A stretch of 46,745 nt of DNA from NCBI GenBank assembly GCA_902825945.1, contig CADECY010000073.1, positions 1 through 46,745 of the forward strand. The letters are read 5' to 3'. The translations under genes were made by a program, and so were the position numbers. The notes beneath the pieces are model-generated. The model saw nothing but the letters and a program-made list of their open reading frames with translations, was not told the DNA's origin and made no database searches. The DNA comes from an uncultured Acidobacteriota bacterium. Its GTDB lineage: Bacteria > Acidobacteriota > Terriglobia > Bryobacterales > Bryobacteraceae. Position 1 is the stretch's first letter. Each line of letters begins with the position of its first letter. This document shows, piece after piece, positions 1-7,424 of the stretch.

Positions 1-606
1 GACGTCAAGGCGATGGGGATCGACATGGCTTCCTGCGCCATGTACAAGTGGCTGCAGGGCGAGCATGGCTTCGGGTTCCTCTACATCCGCGAAGACCTGA
101 TCGGATCGCGCGTGAAGCCAACCCAATTCACCGGCCACCCGGAGTTCAACTACGAGCCTTGGGTCCCCGCGCCGAAAGCGGGACAGCCTGAGTTGATCAA
201 TCACTCCAATCAGGGGATCGGCGCGTTCGAGCCGGGCACGCCGTCGGTGATCACCTACGCGGCGCAACTCGAATCGCTGAAGTACATCGACCGGATCGGC
301 ATCCCGAACATCCGCACGCATGCACGCTCGCTCACGGATCGATTCCAGAAGGAAATGCCCGCGCTCGGATTCGCATCGATCACGCCAAAGGGCACGGAAA
401 CGCCGATCGTGACGTTTCTTGCGAGAGACTCGGATCTCGTGCGCCGCAAGATTCGCGCGGCGGCCGACGCGCGCAAGGCGAAGATCTCGATCACCGGTTC
501 GAACTCGGCTCTCACCGTCGGCCGCTTCGGCAACCACTTGCGCATCTCGGTCTCGGTCTTCAACAATCAGGAAGACGTAACCAAACTCCTCGAGGTGCTT
601 TCATGA
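1..606 (+). CDS. Class V aminotransferase-like PLP enzyme, 3' part only
   Basis: Only the C-terminal ~201 residues lie in the window; the reading frame is open from base 1, so the start is upstream. The segment YKWLQGEHG (Lys at codon 16, bases 46-48) is the PLP-lysine region of fold-type I, class V aminotransferases of the isopenicillin-N-epimerase/cysteine-desulfurase type. It is closely matched by the complete gene at 37733-38950 (DVKALGID...YKWLQGERGAGFLYVREDL), which is a paralogue. The C-terminal small domain follows, ending in a hydrophobic 'LRISVSVFNN' strand. The substrate is unknown; this family includes epimerases, desulfurases and lyases. The stop overlaps the start of the RraA-like gene by 4 bp (ATGA), so the two are probably translated together. 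Whether it carries a Tat signal like its paralogue cannot be seen. Confidence 0.85.
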   Translation, partial: DVKAMGIDMASCAMYKWLQGEHGFGFLYIREDLIGSRVKPTQFTGHPEFNYEPWVPAPKAGQPELINHSNQGIGAFEPGTPSVITYAAQLESLKYIDRIGIPNIRTHARSLTDRFQKEMPALGFASITPKGTETPIVTFLARDSDLVRRKIRAAADARKAKISITGSNSALTVGRFGNHLRISVSVFNNQEDVTKLLEVLS

Positions 607-1481
607 GAGCCACGTTGACGCTCGCGCTACTCGGCGCCGGACTCTGCAGCGGACAAGTCTTCCGCTGGACCCGCGAACAGATGATCCACTACACCGCGCA
701 GAATCCGTTCGACCGCTTCCCGGACGGACGGCCGAAGGTGCCGGATGAACTGCTCGAGGAAGTGAAGAAGCTGAGCGTCGAGGAAGCGTGGGGATTGCTG
801 CGTTCGAAGGGTTACCACTTCCAATACGCGGGCAGCGGATTCAAGATCCTGCATCCGGGCAAGAAGCTCGTGGGACGCGCCGTCACCGCGCAGTATCTGC
901 CGTTGCGGCCCGATTTGCACGAGGTGATCGAAGCCGACGCGAAGAAGGCCGGAGCGCCCTCGAGCACGAATCAGAAGGTGATCGATCTTCTGCAGTTGAA
1001 CGATGTCCCCGTCGTCGACCTGATGAGCACCGCGCCCGGACACAACTTCGGCGGCGACAACCTGCATGCTGCGATCTACGGTGCCACCAAGACCGGCGCG
1101 GTTGTCGATGGAACCGTGCGCGATATCGAAGGACTGTTCGAGATGCCGACGCAGGTCTACTATCGCGACGGTCATCCTGCCGCTGTGGCGGGTGTCGATG
1201 TCGCGGGCATCAACATCCCGGTCCGCATCGGCGAGGCGGTGGTGATGCCGGGGGATGTCGTGCTCGGCGATCGCACCGGAATCATCTTCATTCCGCCGCA
1301 GTTCGTCAAGCAGATCGTCGACCAGGCGGTGATGACGCACATTCACGACGAGTGGACGAAGGAGAAGTTCCTCACGGGGAAGTATAGGTCGAGCGAGTTG
1401 TATGGTGGTCCGCTGTCGCCGGAGATGAAGAAGGAATACGACGAGTACGTCAAGAAGCGGTTGGCGGAGCGGAAGAGGTAG
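603..1481 (+). CDS. Exported RraA-like (HMG/CHA aldolase-fold) protein
   Basis: 292 aa. The N-terminus MRATLTLALLGAGLCSGQ is a short Sec-type signal peptide, so the product is probably periplasmic. The body matches the RraA/'demethylmenaquinone methyltransferase' fold: GGDNLHAAIYGAT, then DGTVRDIEG with the Arg-Asp pair that in 4-hydroxy-4-methyl-2-oxoglutarate aldolases binds substrate and metal, and PGDVVLGDRTGIIFIPP near the end. Characterised cytoplasmic members are class II pyruvate aldolases/oxaloacetate decarboxylases or RNase E regulators; old names implying a methyltransferase are wrong. It is longer than the usual ~160-230 aa because of an N-terminal extension of ~80 residues and a charged C-terminal tail. 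It starts inside the stop of the aminotransferase (ATGA) and converges on the E2 gene with 7 bp between them. The true reaction is not known. Confidence 0.8.
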   Translation: MRATLTLALLGAGLCSGQVFRWTREQMIHYTAQNPFDRFPDGRPKVPDELLEEVKKLSVEEAWGLLRSKGYHFQYAGSGFKILHPGKKLVGRAVTAQYLPLRPDLHEVIEADAKKAGAPSSTNQKVIDLLQLNDVPVVDLMSTAPGHNFGGDNLHAAIYGATKTGAVVDGTVRDIEGLFEMPTQVYYRDGHPAAVAGVDVAGINIPVRIGEAVVMPGDVVLGDRTGIIFIPPQFVKQIVDQAVMTHIHDEWTKEKFLTGKYRSSELYGGPLSPEMKKEYDEYVKKRLAERKR

Positions 1482-1488
1482 GTCAGCT

Positions 1489-2592
1489 CTACAACAGCAA
1501 CCTCGCGGGCGACTCGATCCCGCGGACGATCGCGTTCAGGAATTTCGCGGCGGCGACACCATCGACCACTCGATGATCTACCGAGACCGAAATCGCGACC
1601 GTGGGCCGGACGACGAGCGCGTCGCCATCCACGAATGGCCGCTTGGCGATCCGGCCCACCGCCACGATCGCACTTTGCGGTGGATTCAGAATCGCCTGGA
1701 AGCGGTCGACACCGAACGGGCCGAGGTTGGAAAGCGTCACGCTTCCGCCTTTGAGATCGGCGGGTGCGATGCTGCCCTTGGTGCAGCGTTCCACCAGCGA
1801 TTGCCGCGCGGCGGCGATCGCGGCGAGCGGCAAGCGGCTGGCATCGCGAATCACCGGAGTGAGCAGCGTCTGCTGAGTTTGTACCGCGAGCCCGATATCG
1901 ATGGAGCCGAGCGCGGCGATCGACTCCCCGCGCCACTGAGCGTTCACCGCGGGGTTATCGCGCAGCGCGAGAGCGATCGCCTTGATGAGCAGATCATTGT
2001 AGGTGAGCCGAACGCCGTGCAAGCGCTCGAACTCGGGCACGAGATCTTCGCGGGTGCGCACGAAGAATGACGCGTCCGCCTCGGCATGCACGTAGAAGTG
2101 CGGGGCACGGAAACTCTCTTCGAGCCGATCGGCAATGATCTGCCGCGCCCGTGGCGCAGGCACCGCCACAACCGGCTTCGGCGCCACGGCACTCGCCACG
2201 CGCAGAACATCGGCCTCGACGATCCGCTTCGCCCCGGCCGCCGGTTCCACCTTCGAAAGGTCGATCTCCATGGCCTTCGCGCGAGCTCGCGCCCTGGGAC
2301 TCGCGGGCATTCGACGCGGGGGCTCCGGACTCGTTGCTATCTGTTCGCCGGCGGCGAGCACGTATCCGAGCACTTGGCCCACTTGCACGACAGTGCCGGA
2401 TTCCGGTCCGCCGGGCAAGATCCGTAGCGTGCCCTTGTCGAGCGACTCGACCTCCATCGTCACCTTGTCGCTCTCGAGCGCGAACAGCGGCTCGCCGCTC
2501 ACTACCGGGTCGCCGTCTTTCTTCAGCCAGCCAGCGAATACGCCTTCTTCCGACGACCACCCGAGACGCGGAACCGTGATTTCGATCGGCAT
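1489..2592 (-). CDS. Dihydrolipoamide acyltransferase (E2) of a 2-oxoacid dehydrogenase complex
   Basis: 367 aa, shorter than most E2 proteins because it has one lipoyl domain. Residues 1-80 form the lipoyl domain with the lipoylated Lys43 in ESDKVTMEVES. An Arg/Ala-rich linker and a peripheral-subunit-binding segment follow (~96-130, RARARAKAMEIDLSKVEP). The catalytic domain (~145-367) ends with DHRVVDG (His340, Asp344), the acyltransferase active site. It transfers the acyl group from E1-bound TPP to CoA through lipoamide. The gene lies 6 bp behind the fused E1 gene and is the last gene of the MFS-SDR-E1-E2 operon. No E3 (lipoamide dehydrogenase) gene is in the window, so E3 must be supplied from elsewhere. 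The acyl specificity (acetyl from pyruvate or acetoin, or branched-chain) cannot be told from sequence alone. Confidence 0.92.
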   Translation of the reverse strand: MPIEITVPRLGWSSEEGVFAGWLKKDGDPVVSGEPLFALESDKVTMEVESLDKGTLRILPGGPESGTVVQVGQVLGYVLAAGEQIATSPEPPRRMPASPRARARAKAMEIDLSKVEPAAGAKRIVEADVLRVASAVAPKPVVAVPAPRARQIIADRLEESFRAPHFYVHAEADASFFVRTREDLVPEFERLHGVRLTYNDLLIKAIALALRDNPAVNAQWRGESIAALGSIDIGLAVQTQQTLLTPVIRDASRLPLAAIAAARQSLVERCTKGSIAPADLKGGSVTLSNLGPFGVDRFQAILNPPQSAIVAVGRIAKRPFVDGDALVVRPTVAISVSVDHRVVDGVAAAKFLNAIVRGIESPARLLL

Positions 2593-2598
2593 CTCGCG

Positions 2599-4575
2599 TT
2601 ACTCCCGCGCCAGCCGGCGGATCGCCTCCGCGATCGAGTCAACGTTCGGAATTACCGCCGCTTCGAGGGTGGGGCTGTAGGGCGTCGGCGCAAACGCGCC
2701 GTTGATCCGAACGATCGGCGCGTCGAGCGAGTCGAATCCATCGGCCGCGGCATGCGCCGCGATCTCGGAGGCAATGCTGCAAGGCCCGAACGTTTCTTCG
2801 ACGATCAGCAGTCGTCCAGTTTTGGCCACTGATCCGAGAATCATCGCGGTGTCGAGAGGCGATACTGTTCGCGGGTCGATCACCTCCACCGAAAGCCCTT
2901 CGGTTGCGAGTTGCCTGGCAGCCGCGAGTGCTCGTTGCGCCATCAGCGCGACTCCCACCACGGTCACCTGATTGCCGGTCTGGAGCACCCGTGCCTTTCC
3001 GAATTCGATCTCATAGGACTCCGCGGGAACGAGCCCTTTCACCGACATCAACTCACGAGGCTCGAGGAACAGCACCGGATCGTCGCAACGCAACGCCCGC
3101 GTGAACAGGCCCTTGGCGTCATAAGGCGTCGATGGCACCACCACACGGAGCCCCGGGATGTGGCTGTAGATCGAGTAGTAGCTTCCCGAATGATGCGTGG
3201 CGGCGGAGTGTCCAATGCCGATGCAGCCGCGCATCAACACGGGCATCTTCAGACGCCCGCTGCTCATGTACTGCATTTTCGCGATCTGGTTGATGATCTC
3301 GCCGAACGCGTCGTTCAGAAAGTCGATGAACATGAAGTCGACAATCGGTCGAGCGCCCGTCATCGCGGCGCCGCATGCAAGCCCCGTGAATCCGCGTTCG
3401 CAGATCGGCGTATCGCGCAGCCGTTGCGCGCCGTACTTAGCGAACAACCCCGCGGTGGTTCCGAAGTTGCCGCCACGGATGCCGATGCCCTCGCCCATGA
3501 CGAAGATGTTCGGGTTCGATTCCATCTCGCGATCGAGCACTTCGAGTGTTGCGGCGGCGAACGAGATTTCGCGGCCCGCACCAGATTCGGGTCCAGGTTC
3601 GGTGGACGTGGATCGGGTGGCGATCGCATAGACGTGCGCTGTTGCGTCTTCGGGCGCTGGCCACGCAGCGCCTTCGGCGGCGCGGCTCGCGTGTTCGACC
3701 TCCGCGGCCACTTCAGCGTCGATCGCGTCGAGTTCGGCCTCGGTTGCAGCGCCGTTCGCGAGCAGCGCGGTGCGATATCGTTTGATGGGACAGCGTTCTC
3801 GCCAGGCCGCGACATCCTCGCGAGTGCGATAGGTGTAGTCGCCCATGCCCTCGGCGTGAGGACGCGTGCGATAGGTCCGGCATTCGATCAGTGTGGGACC
3901 ACCGCCGGAGCGGGCGCGCTCGACGGCGACCCGCGCGGCTTCGGCAACAGCCTCGACATCGTTGCCATCCACTTGAACTCCGGGCATTCCATACGACGCG
4001 GCTCGCGAGGCCACATCCGGATTCGCGGCCGCGTACGCAAACGGAACCTCGGTGGCGAACTGGTTGTTCTCGCAGATGAACAGCGCGGGCAGCTTCCAGA
4101 TGCCAGCAAGATTCAGTCCTTCGTGAAACGCGCCGTTGTTCGCGGCGCCGTCACCGAAAAACGCGACGCCGATGTTGGCCGATTTCGCCAACTGGAACGC
4201 ATACCCGGCGCCCGCCGCCTGCAGGATGCACGGCGCCACGATGCCGCTCGTGCCCATCATGCCAATCTCGGGCGAAAACAGGTGCATCGATCCGCCGCGA
4301 CCACGAGAACAACCGGTGGACCGTCCGAATAGTTCGCCGAACAATTCGAGCGGCGGCACACCTTTCGCGAGCGCGTGACCATGACCGCGGTGCGTCGAAA
4401 AGATCGCGTCTTCGGGATGCAGATGCAGGCACACGCCGGTCGCGATCGCCTCTTCACCCACGTAGGTGTGGCAGGCGCCGTGAATCAGCTTCTTGGCAAA
4501 GCATCGCGCGAGTTGTTCTTCGCTCTGGCGAATGATCTGCATCGAGCGATAGAGAAACTTTGCTTCGTTCGTCAT
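2599..4575 (-). CDS. Fused E1 alpha-beta thiamine-dependent 2-oxoacid dehydrogenase
   Basis: 658 aa, the sum of the usual separate alpha (~320) and beta (~325) subunits. Residues 1-320 are the alpha half: GDG at 141-143 and ENN at 169-171 frame the TPP-Mg2+ motif (GDGAANNGAFHEGLNLAG), and THRGHGHALAKG is the conserved substrate-side loop. A Ser/Thr/Glu/Pro-rich linker (~322-333) leads into the beta half (REISFAAATLEVL... to the end), which holds the transketolase pyrimidine and C-terminal domains (FMFIDFLNDAF, HHSGSYYSIYSHIPG). The protein decarboxylates a 2-oxo acid (or cleaves acetoin) and passes the acyl group to E2. Its ATG overlaps the stop of the SDR gene by 4 bp. Sequence features resemble acetoin/pyruvate-type E1 more than branched-chain E1, but the substrate is an inference. 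Confidence 0.92.
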   Translation of the reverse strand: MTNEAKFLYRSMQIIRQSEEQLARCFAKKLIHGACHTYVGEEAIATGVCLHLHPEDAIFSTHRGHGHALAKGVPPLELFGELFGRSTGCSRGRGGSMHLFSPEIGMMGTSGIVAPCILQAAGAGYAFQLAKSANIGVAFFGDGAANNGAFHEGLNLAGIWKLPALFICENNQFATEVPFAYAAANPDVASRAASYGMPGVQVDGNDVEAVAEAARVAVERARSGGGPTLIECRTYRTRPHAEGMGDYTYRTREDVAAWRERCPIKRYRTALLANGAATEAELDAIDAEVAAEVEHASRAAEGAAWPAPEDATAHVYAIATRSTSTEPGPESGAGREISFAAATLEVLDREMESNPNIFVMGEGIGIRGGNFGTTAGLFAKYGAQRLRDTPICERGFTGLACGAAMTGARPIVDFMFIDFLNDAFGEIINQIAKMQYMSSGRLKMPVLMRGCIGIGHSAATHHSGSYYSIYSHIPGLRVVVPSTPYDAKGLFTRALRCDDPVLFLEPRELMSVKGLVPAESYEIEFGKARVLQTGNQVTVVGVALMAQRALAAARQLATEGLSVEVIDPRTVSPLDTAMILGSVAKTGRLLIVEETFGPCSIASEIAAHAAADGFDSLDAPIVRINGAFAPTPYSPTLEAAVIPNVDSIAEAIRRLARE

Positions 4576-5381
4576 CCGCGCTGCCTCGCCGGACCCACGG
4601 ATCCGCCCGCGTTCACCGCAAGATTGCCACCGTCCATCGGAATCAACGCGCCGGTGATCCAGCGCGACGAGTCGGAGGCGAGAAAGACAGCCAGTCCCTT
4701 CACGTCGGAAGGGTCGCCCATGCGTCCGGCTGGAATTCCGGAGAGGAACTTGTCCTTCAGCGTAGGTGATTCGGCGATGCGGCGTTCGAGCCCGGGGTTC
4801 AGGACCTGCGCCGGCAGGATCGCATTAACGCGCACGCCACGGCCCGACCATTCGGTGGAGAGTTCGCGTGTCATTTGCACGACGGCTCCCATCGCCATGC
4901 TGTAGGCGACGTGTCCGCGGCCGAGCGCGGTGATGCTGGCGAGCGATCCGATGTTGACGATGCTTCCGCCGCCGGCCGCGAGCATGCGGCGTCCGGCTTC
5001 CTGGCACGAACAGAAGCGGCCGAAGACGAGGTTGCGCCAGCCCTTCTCGACATCCTCTAGCGAGATCGATTCCGGCGGACCGATCGGCGACTCACCGGCG
5101 ACGTTGCCGAGGAAGTCGATGCGGCCGAACTCGCGATCGACACGCTGGAACATGGCGCGGATGGCCGCGATATCGGAGACATCAAGCACCTCCACTTCCG
5201 CGCGGCGGCCAAGAGCGCGGATGGTCTCCGCTGTCTTCGCGGCGCCATCGCCATTGCGGTCAACAAGCATCAGGTCGGCTCCATGTTCGGCGAGTGCGAT
5301 CGCCATGGCTTGGCCGATTCCTTGCGCCGCGCCCGAGACGACGGCGGCTTTTCCGGTGAGATCAAACAGGGATGAGGGCAT
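4572..5381 (-). CDS. Short-chain dehydrogenase/reductase family protein with altered catalytic tetrad
   Basis: 269 aa, normal classical-SDR length. I start it at the ATG at 5381 (MPSSLFDLTGKAAVVSG) rather than further upstream, because this begins at the usual SDR N-terminus and leaves 5 bp to the MFS gene. The Rossmann motif GAAQGIG is at 17-23, with Asp41 at the end of beta-2 (suggesting NAD rather than NADP), and NVAG at 93-96. The catalytic Ser146 (GSLAS) and Tyr160 are present, but the Lys of YxxxK is Met164 (YSMAM), and the usual Asn of the 'NLKG' helix appears to be Leu (NLVFGRF). The C-terminal GALIPMDGG is typical. It may be an oxidoreductase with a changed mechanism or a non-catalytic relative. 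It lies between transporter and E1, with a 4-bp overlap to E1. Confidence 0.85.
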   Translation of the reverse strand: MPSSLFDLTGKAAVVSGAAQGIGQAMAIALAEHGADLMLVDRNGDGAAKTAETIRALGRRAEVEVLDVSDIAAIRAMFQRVDREFGRIDFLGNVAGESPIGPPESISLEDVEKGWRNLVFGRFCSCQEAGRRMLAAGGGSIVNIGSLASITALGRGHVAYSMAMGAVVQMTRELSTEWSGRGVRVNAILPAQVLNPGLERRIAESPTLKDKFLSGIPAGRMGDPSDVKGLAVFLASDSSRWITGALIPMDGGNLAVNAGGSVGPARQRG

Positions 5382-5386
5382 AGGTT

Positions 5387-6688
5387 TCAAACAGTGGTGG
5401 CGAGAGCCGCTGGCTGGCGGCGAGTTCGGACGAGACTCACGATGATACCTCCGAGACAGTACCATCCGGCAAGGAAGAGCAGACACTCACGGTCCGTCGC
5501 GCCGTTGTGCCGCATCCAGCCCATCAGGTGATTGCCGAAGTATCCGGCGATGTTGGCGAAGATGTTGATGAAGCCGATGCTCACCGCCGCGGCGGATGCG
5601 GTCAGGCTGATCGTCGGAAGCGCCCAGAAGGGTGGCGGCCAAGCGTAGGCCGCGAGTCCGGTGAAGCACAGCCACATCATGACCAGCGGAAACGGCTGGC
5701 CCGGAATCGAGGAGATGGCAAGCAACGTCGCGGCGAGCACCATCGCTCCCGCACTGTGCCACTTGTGATGGCCGGTGCGATCAGACGACCAGCCGGAGAG
5801 CGTCACGCCCACGATGCCAGACAGATAATAGAGGCCACTGTAGAAGAGGGCAGCCTGGTCGGATCCGCCCGAGAGGCTGCGCACGGTGGTCGGCATCCAG
5901 AATCCGAGCGCGTAGCCGCCGGTGTTGGTGGCGAAGATTCCGAGTGCGAGCAGCCAGACATCACGCATCTTCAGCGCGTCCCAGATGGAAATTTTCTTCG
6001 CCGAATCCTTCGCTTGGGCTTCGGAGGCGAGTTCGGCTTCGAGATGATCGCGCTCTTCCTGCGCGAGCCATTTCGCTTGACGCGGACGGTCTGTCATGAC
6101 GAACAGCGTCACGACGCCCAACACCACCGCGGGCAGCCCTTCGAGGATAAAGAGCCACTGCCACCCATGGAGGCCTCTCCAGTCCACGTCGAGCAGCAGC
6201 GCGGAGATGGGCGCGCCGAGCGCAAGGCTGAACGGAACCGCGACGATCAGCCCCGACATCGCTCGCGCGCGCACGGAATATGGAAACCAGTGCGTGAAGT
6301 AGACGATGATGCCAGGGAAGAATCCGGCTTCAGCAACGCCGAGCATGAATCGCGCGAAATTGAACTCAAACGCCGTGGTGACGAACGCCGTGGCCGCTGA
6401 GATGAATCCCCACGTGATCAGGATGCGCGAGAACCACTTGCGCGCCGACCAGCGCTCGACGAGCAGCGCGCCCGGAATTTCGAGCGTGAGGTAGCCGATG
6501 AAGAAGATGCCGATGCCAAGGCCGAAGACTTCCTCGGAGAAGCCGAGGTCGCGAGCCATGCGAAGCTTCGCGAATCCGACATTGGCGCGGTCGAGGTAGG
6601 CAACCAGGTACAGCAGAATGACGAGCGGAAGGATGCGCCAAGCGACCTTCCGCCGCAGCGTCGATACTTGGTCCGCCGTCAGCGCCAT
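5387..6688 (-). CDS. MFS transporter, anion:cation symporter (carboxylate/sugar-acid) type
   Basis: 433 aa with about 12 hydrophobic segments. The N-terminal LLYLVAYLDRANVGFAKL and the loop DRPRQAKWL after TM6 are hallmarks of the ACS family of the major facilitator superfamily (tartrate, glucarate, hexuronate and phthalate permeases). It probably imports an organic acid by proton symport through the inner membrane. It is the first gene of the minus-strand operon with SDR, E1 and E2 (5 bp before the SDR start), so it probably supplies the substrate they process. The nearby galactarate-dehydratase-like gene on the same strand fits a sugar acid. The start at 6688 is the first ATG after a ~40 bp non-coding stretch and places TM1 at the expected distance. 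Confidence 0.9.
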   Translation of the reverse strand: MALTADQVSTLRRKVAWRILPLVILLYLVAYLDRANVGFAKLRMARDLGFSEEVFGLGIGIFFIGYLTLEIPGALLVERWSARKWFSRILITWGFISAATAFVTTAFEFNFARFMLGVAEAGFFPGIIVYFTHWFPYSVRARAMSGLIVAVPFSLALGAPISALLLDVDWRGLHGWQWLFILEGLPAVVLGVVTLFVMTDRPRQAKWLAQEERDHLEAELASEAQAKDSAKKISIWDALKMRDVWLLALGIFATNTGGYALGFWMPTTVRSLSGGSDQAALFYSGLYYLSGIVGVTLSGWSSDRTGHHKWHSAGAMVLAATLLAISSIPGQPFPLVMMWLCFTGLAAYAWPPPFWALPTISLTASAAAVSIGFINIFANIAGYFGNHLMGWMRHNGATDRECLLFLAGWYCLGGIIVSLVRTRRQPAALATTV

Positions 6689-6729
6689 TCCTGTGATGGT
6701 AGTTCACCGAACGGCGCTGATGTCAACGC

Positions 6730-6801
6730 TCAGTCCTTGGCTCGCGGTACCGGATAGAATCCGACCCACGTGATGTCAGTCTTGCCGGCCGTGAACCTTC
6801 G
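6730..6801 (-). other. Possible C-terminal tail of an unidentified lost gene
   Basis: On the minus strand a frame reading FTAGKTDITWVGFYPVP and ending in a stop at 6730 looks like a protein C-terminus (mixed hydrophobic/aromatic strand), while everything upstream of it is the antisense of the sigma-factor remnant. I do not recognise the family. It may be a third gene fragment in this scrambled stretch, or chance. Confidence 0.2.
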
Positions 6802-7195
6802 TTGTCCGACAGGCTCTTGGCCGGCCTTGGCGCCGGCGATCCCGGCATCTTCGAGGGGGCGGCTCGAACGTTCCGGCCGCGCCTCCTCGCGACGGCCGGG
6901 CGAATCCTCGGCGATCCGAAGAGGCGAACGACGCGGGACAGGATTCTCTGCTCTCCGCGTGGAGGTCGATGCCGTCGTTCGAAGGCACATCCCTACCGTG
7001 GCTTCACAGGATCTCCGTGAATGAGTACCTCAACCGGTTGCGAGCGACGCAGGCTCACCCGAAGTCATCGCTGCCGAGTCCTGATGGCGGCGTTTCCGTT
7101 GAGCTGCAGGGAATACCGGCGGCATGGTCCGAGCCGGGACCGAGTCTTGAGAAGCGGCGCTCCCTCGAGCGCGCGCTGTCGGCCATACCAACGGA
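6802..7195 (+). pseudogene. ECF sigma factor remnant (frameshifted and truncated)
   Basis: From the TTG at 6802 the frame reads LLAGLGAGDPGIFEGAART..RLLATAGRILGDP, a typical ECF region 2.1-2.2. At about 6917-6920 the sense continues in another frame as EEANDAGQDSLLSAWRSM, PSFEGTS, then PWLHRISVNEYLNRLRATQ (region 2.3-2.4 to the usual 'WLxRIxxNxxLxxLR'). The linker and the start of region 4 follow (EKRRSLERALSAIPTDF), after which homology stops near 7195; the region-4 helix-turn-helix is missing. One frameshift plus loss of the DNA-binding end means no working sigma factor. It abuts an antisense ArsR fragment, so a deletion probably joined two genes. Confidence 0.7.
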
Positions 7196-7235
7196 TTTCC
7201 CGCCAGCGGCCAGGACACGCCACACATGCTCTGGC

Positions 7236-7406
7236 GTGGAGTGGATCGACCCAGCCGCTCTCCATCAGGATCCGTAGATGCCGCGAGATCGCGAGCCGCG
7301 TGACGGGGAATCGTTCAGCGATCTCGGCGGGCGAGAGCGCCGACTCTCGCAATCTGGCGAGGATTGCACGGCGGACAGGATTGCCGAGGGCGTCGAGTGC
7401 GTGCAT
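7236..7406 (-). pseudogene. ArsR/SmtB-type regulator remnant (winged-helix N-terminal part)
   Basis: The ATG at 7406 opens MHALDALGNPVRRAILARL, then SPAEIAERFPVTRLAISRH and LRILMESGWVDP, a textbook ArsR winged helix-turn-helix (PVRRAILxxL...ISRHLxxLxxSGWV). After WVDP (~7240) the frame stays open to 7065 but runs into sequence antisense to the sigma-factor remnant and no longer looks like an ArsR wing or dimer helix. About 57 of the usual ~100 residues are left. The gene is therefore probably 3'-truncated, although a short fused product of 113 aa could still be made. ArsR proteins often control a following membrane or SRPBCC gene; none remains here. Confidence 0.6.
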
Positions 7407-7424
7407 CGCGCTCGATCGTTACAA

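Noticed and set aside
2911..4332. 473-codon plus-strand open frame
   Set aside because: It is the antisense shadow of the fused E1 gene; high GC keeps opposite frames open and it has no family features.
5382..5486. Longer start for the SDR gene
   Set aside because: It would overlap the transporter's end, and the SDR fold begins at the ATG at 5381.
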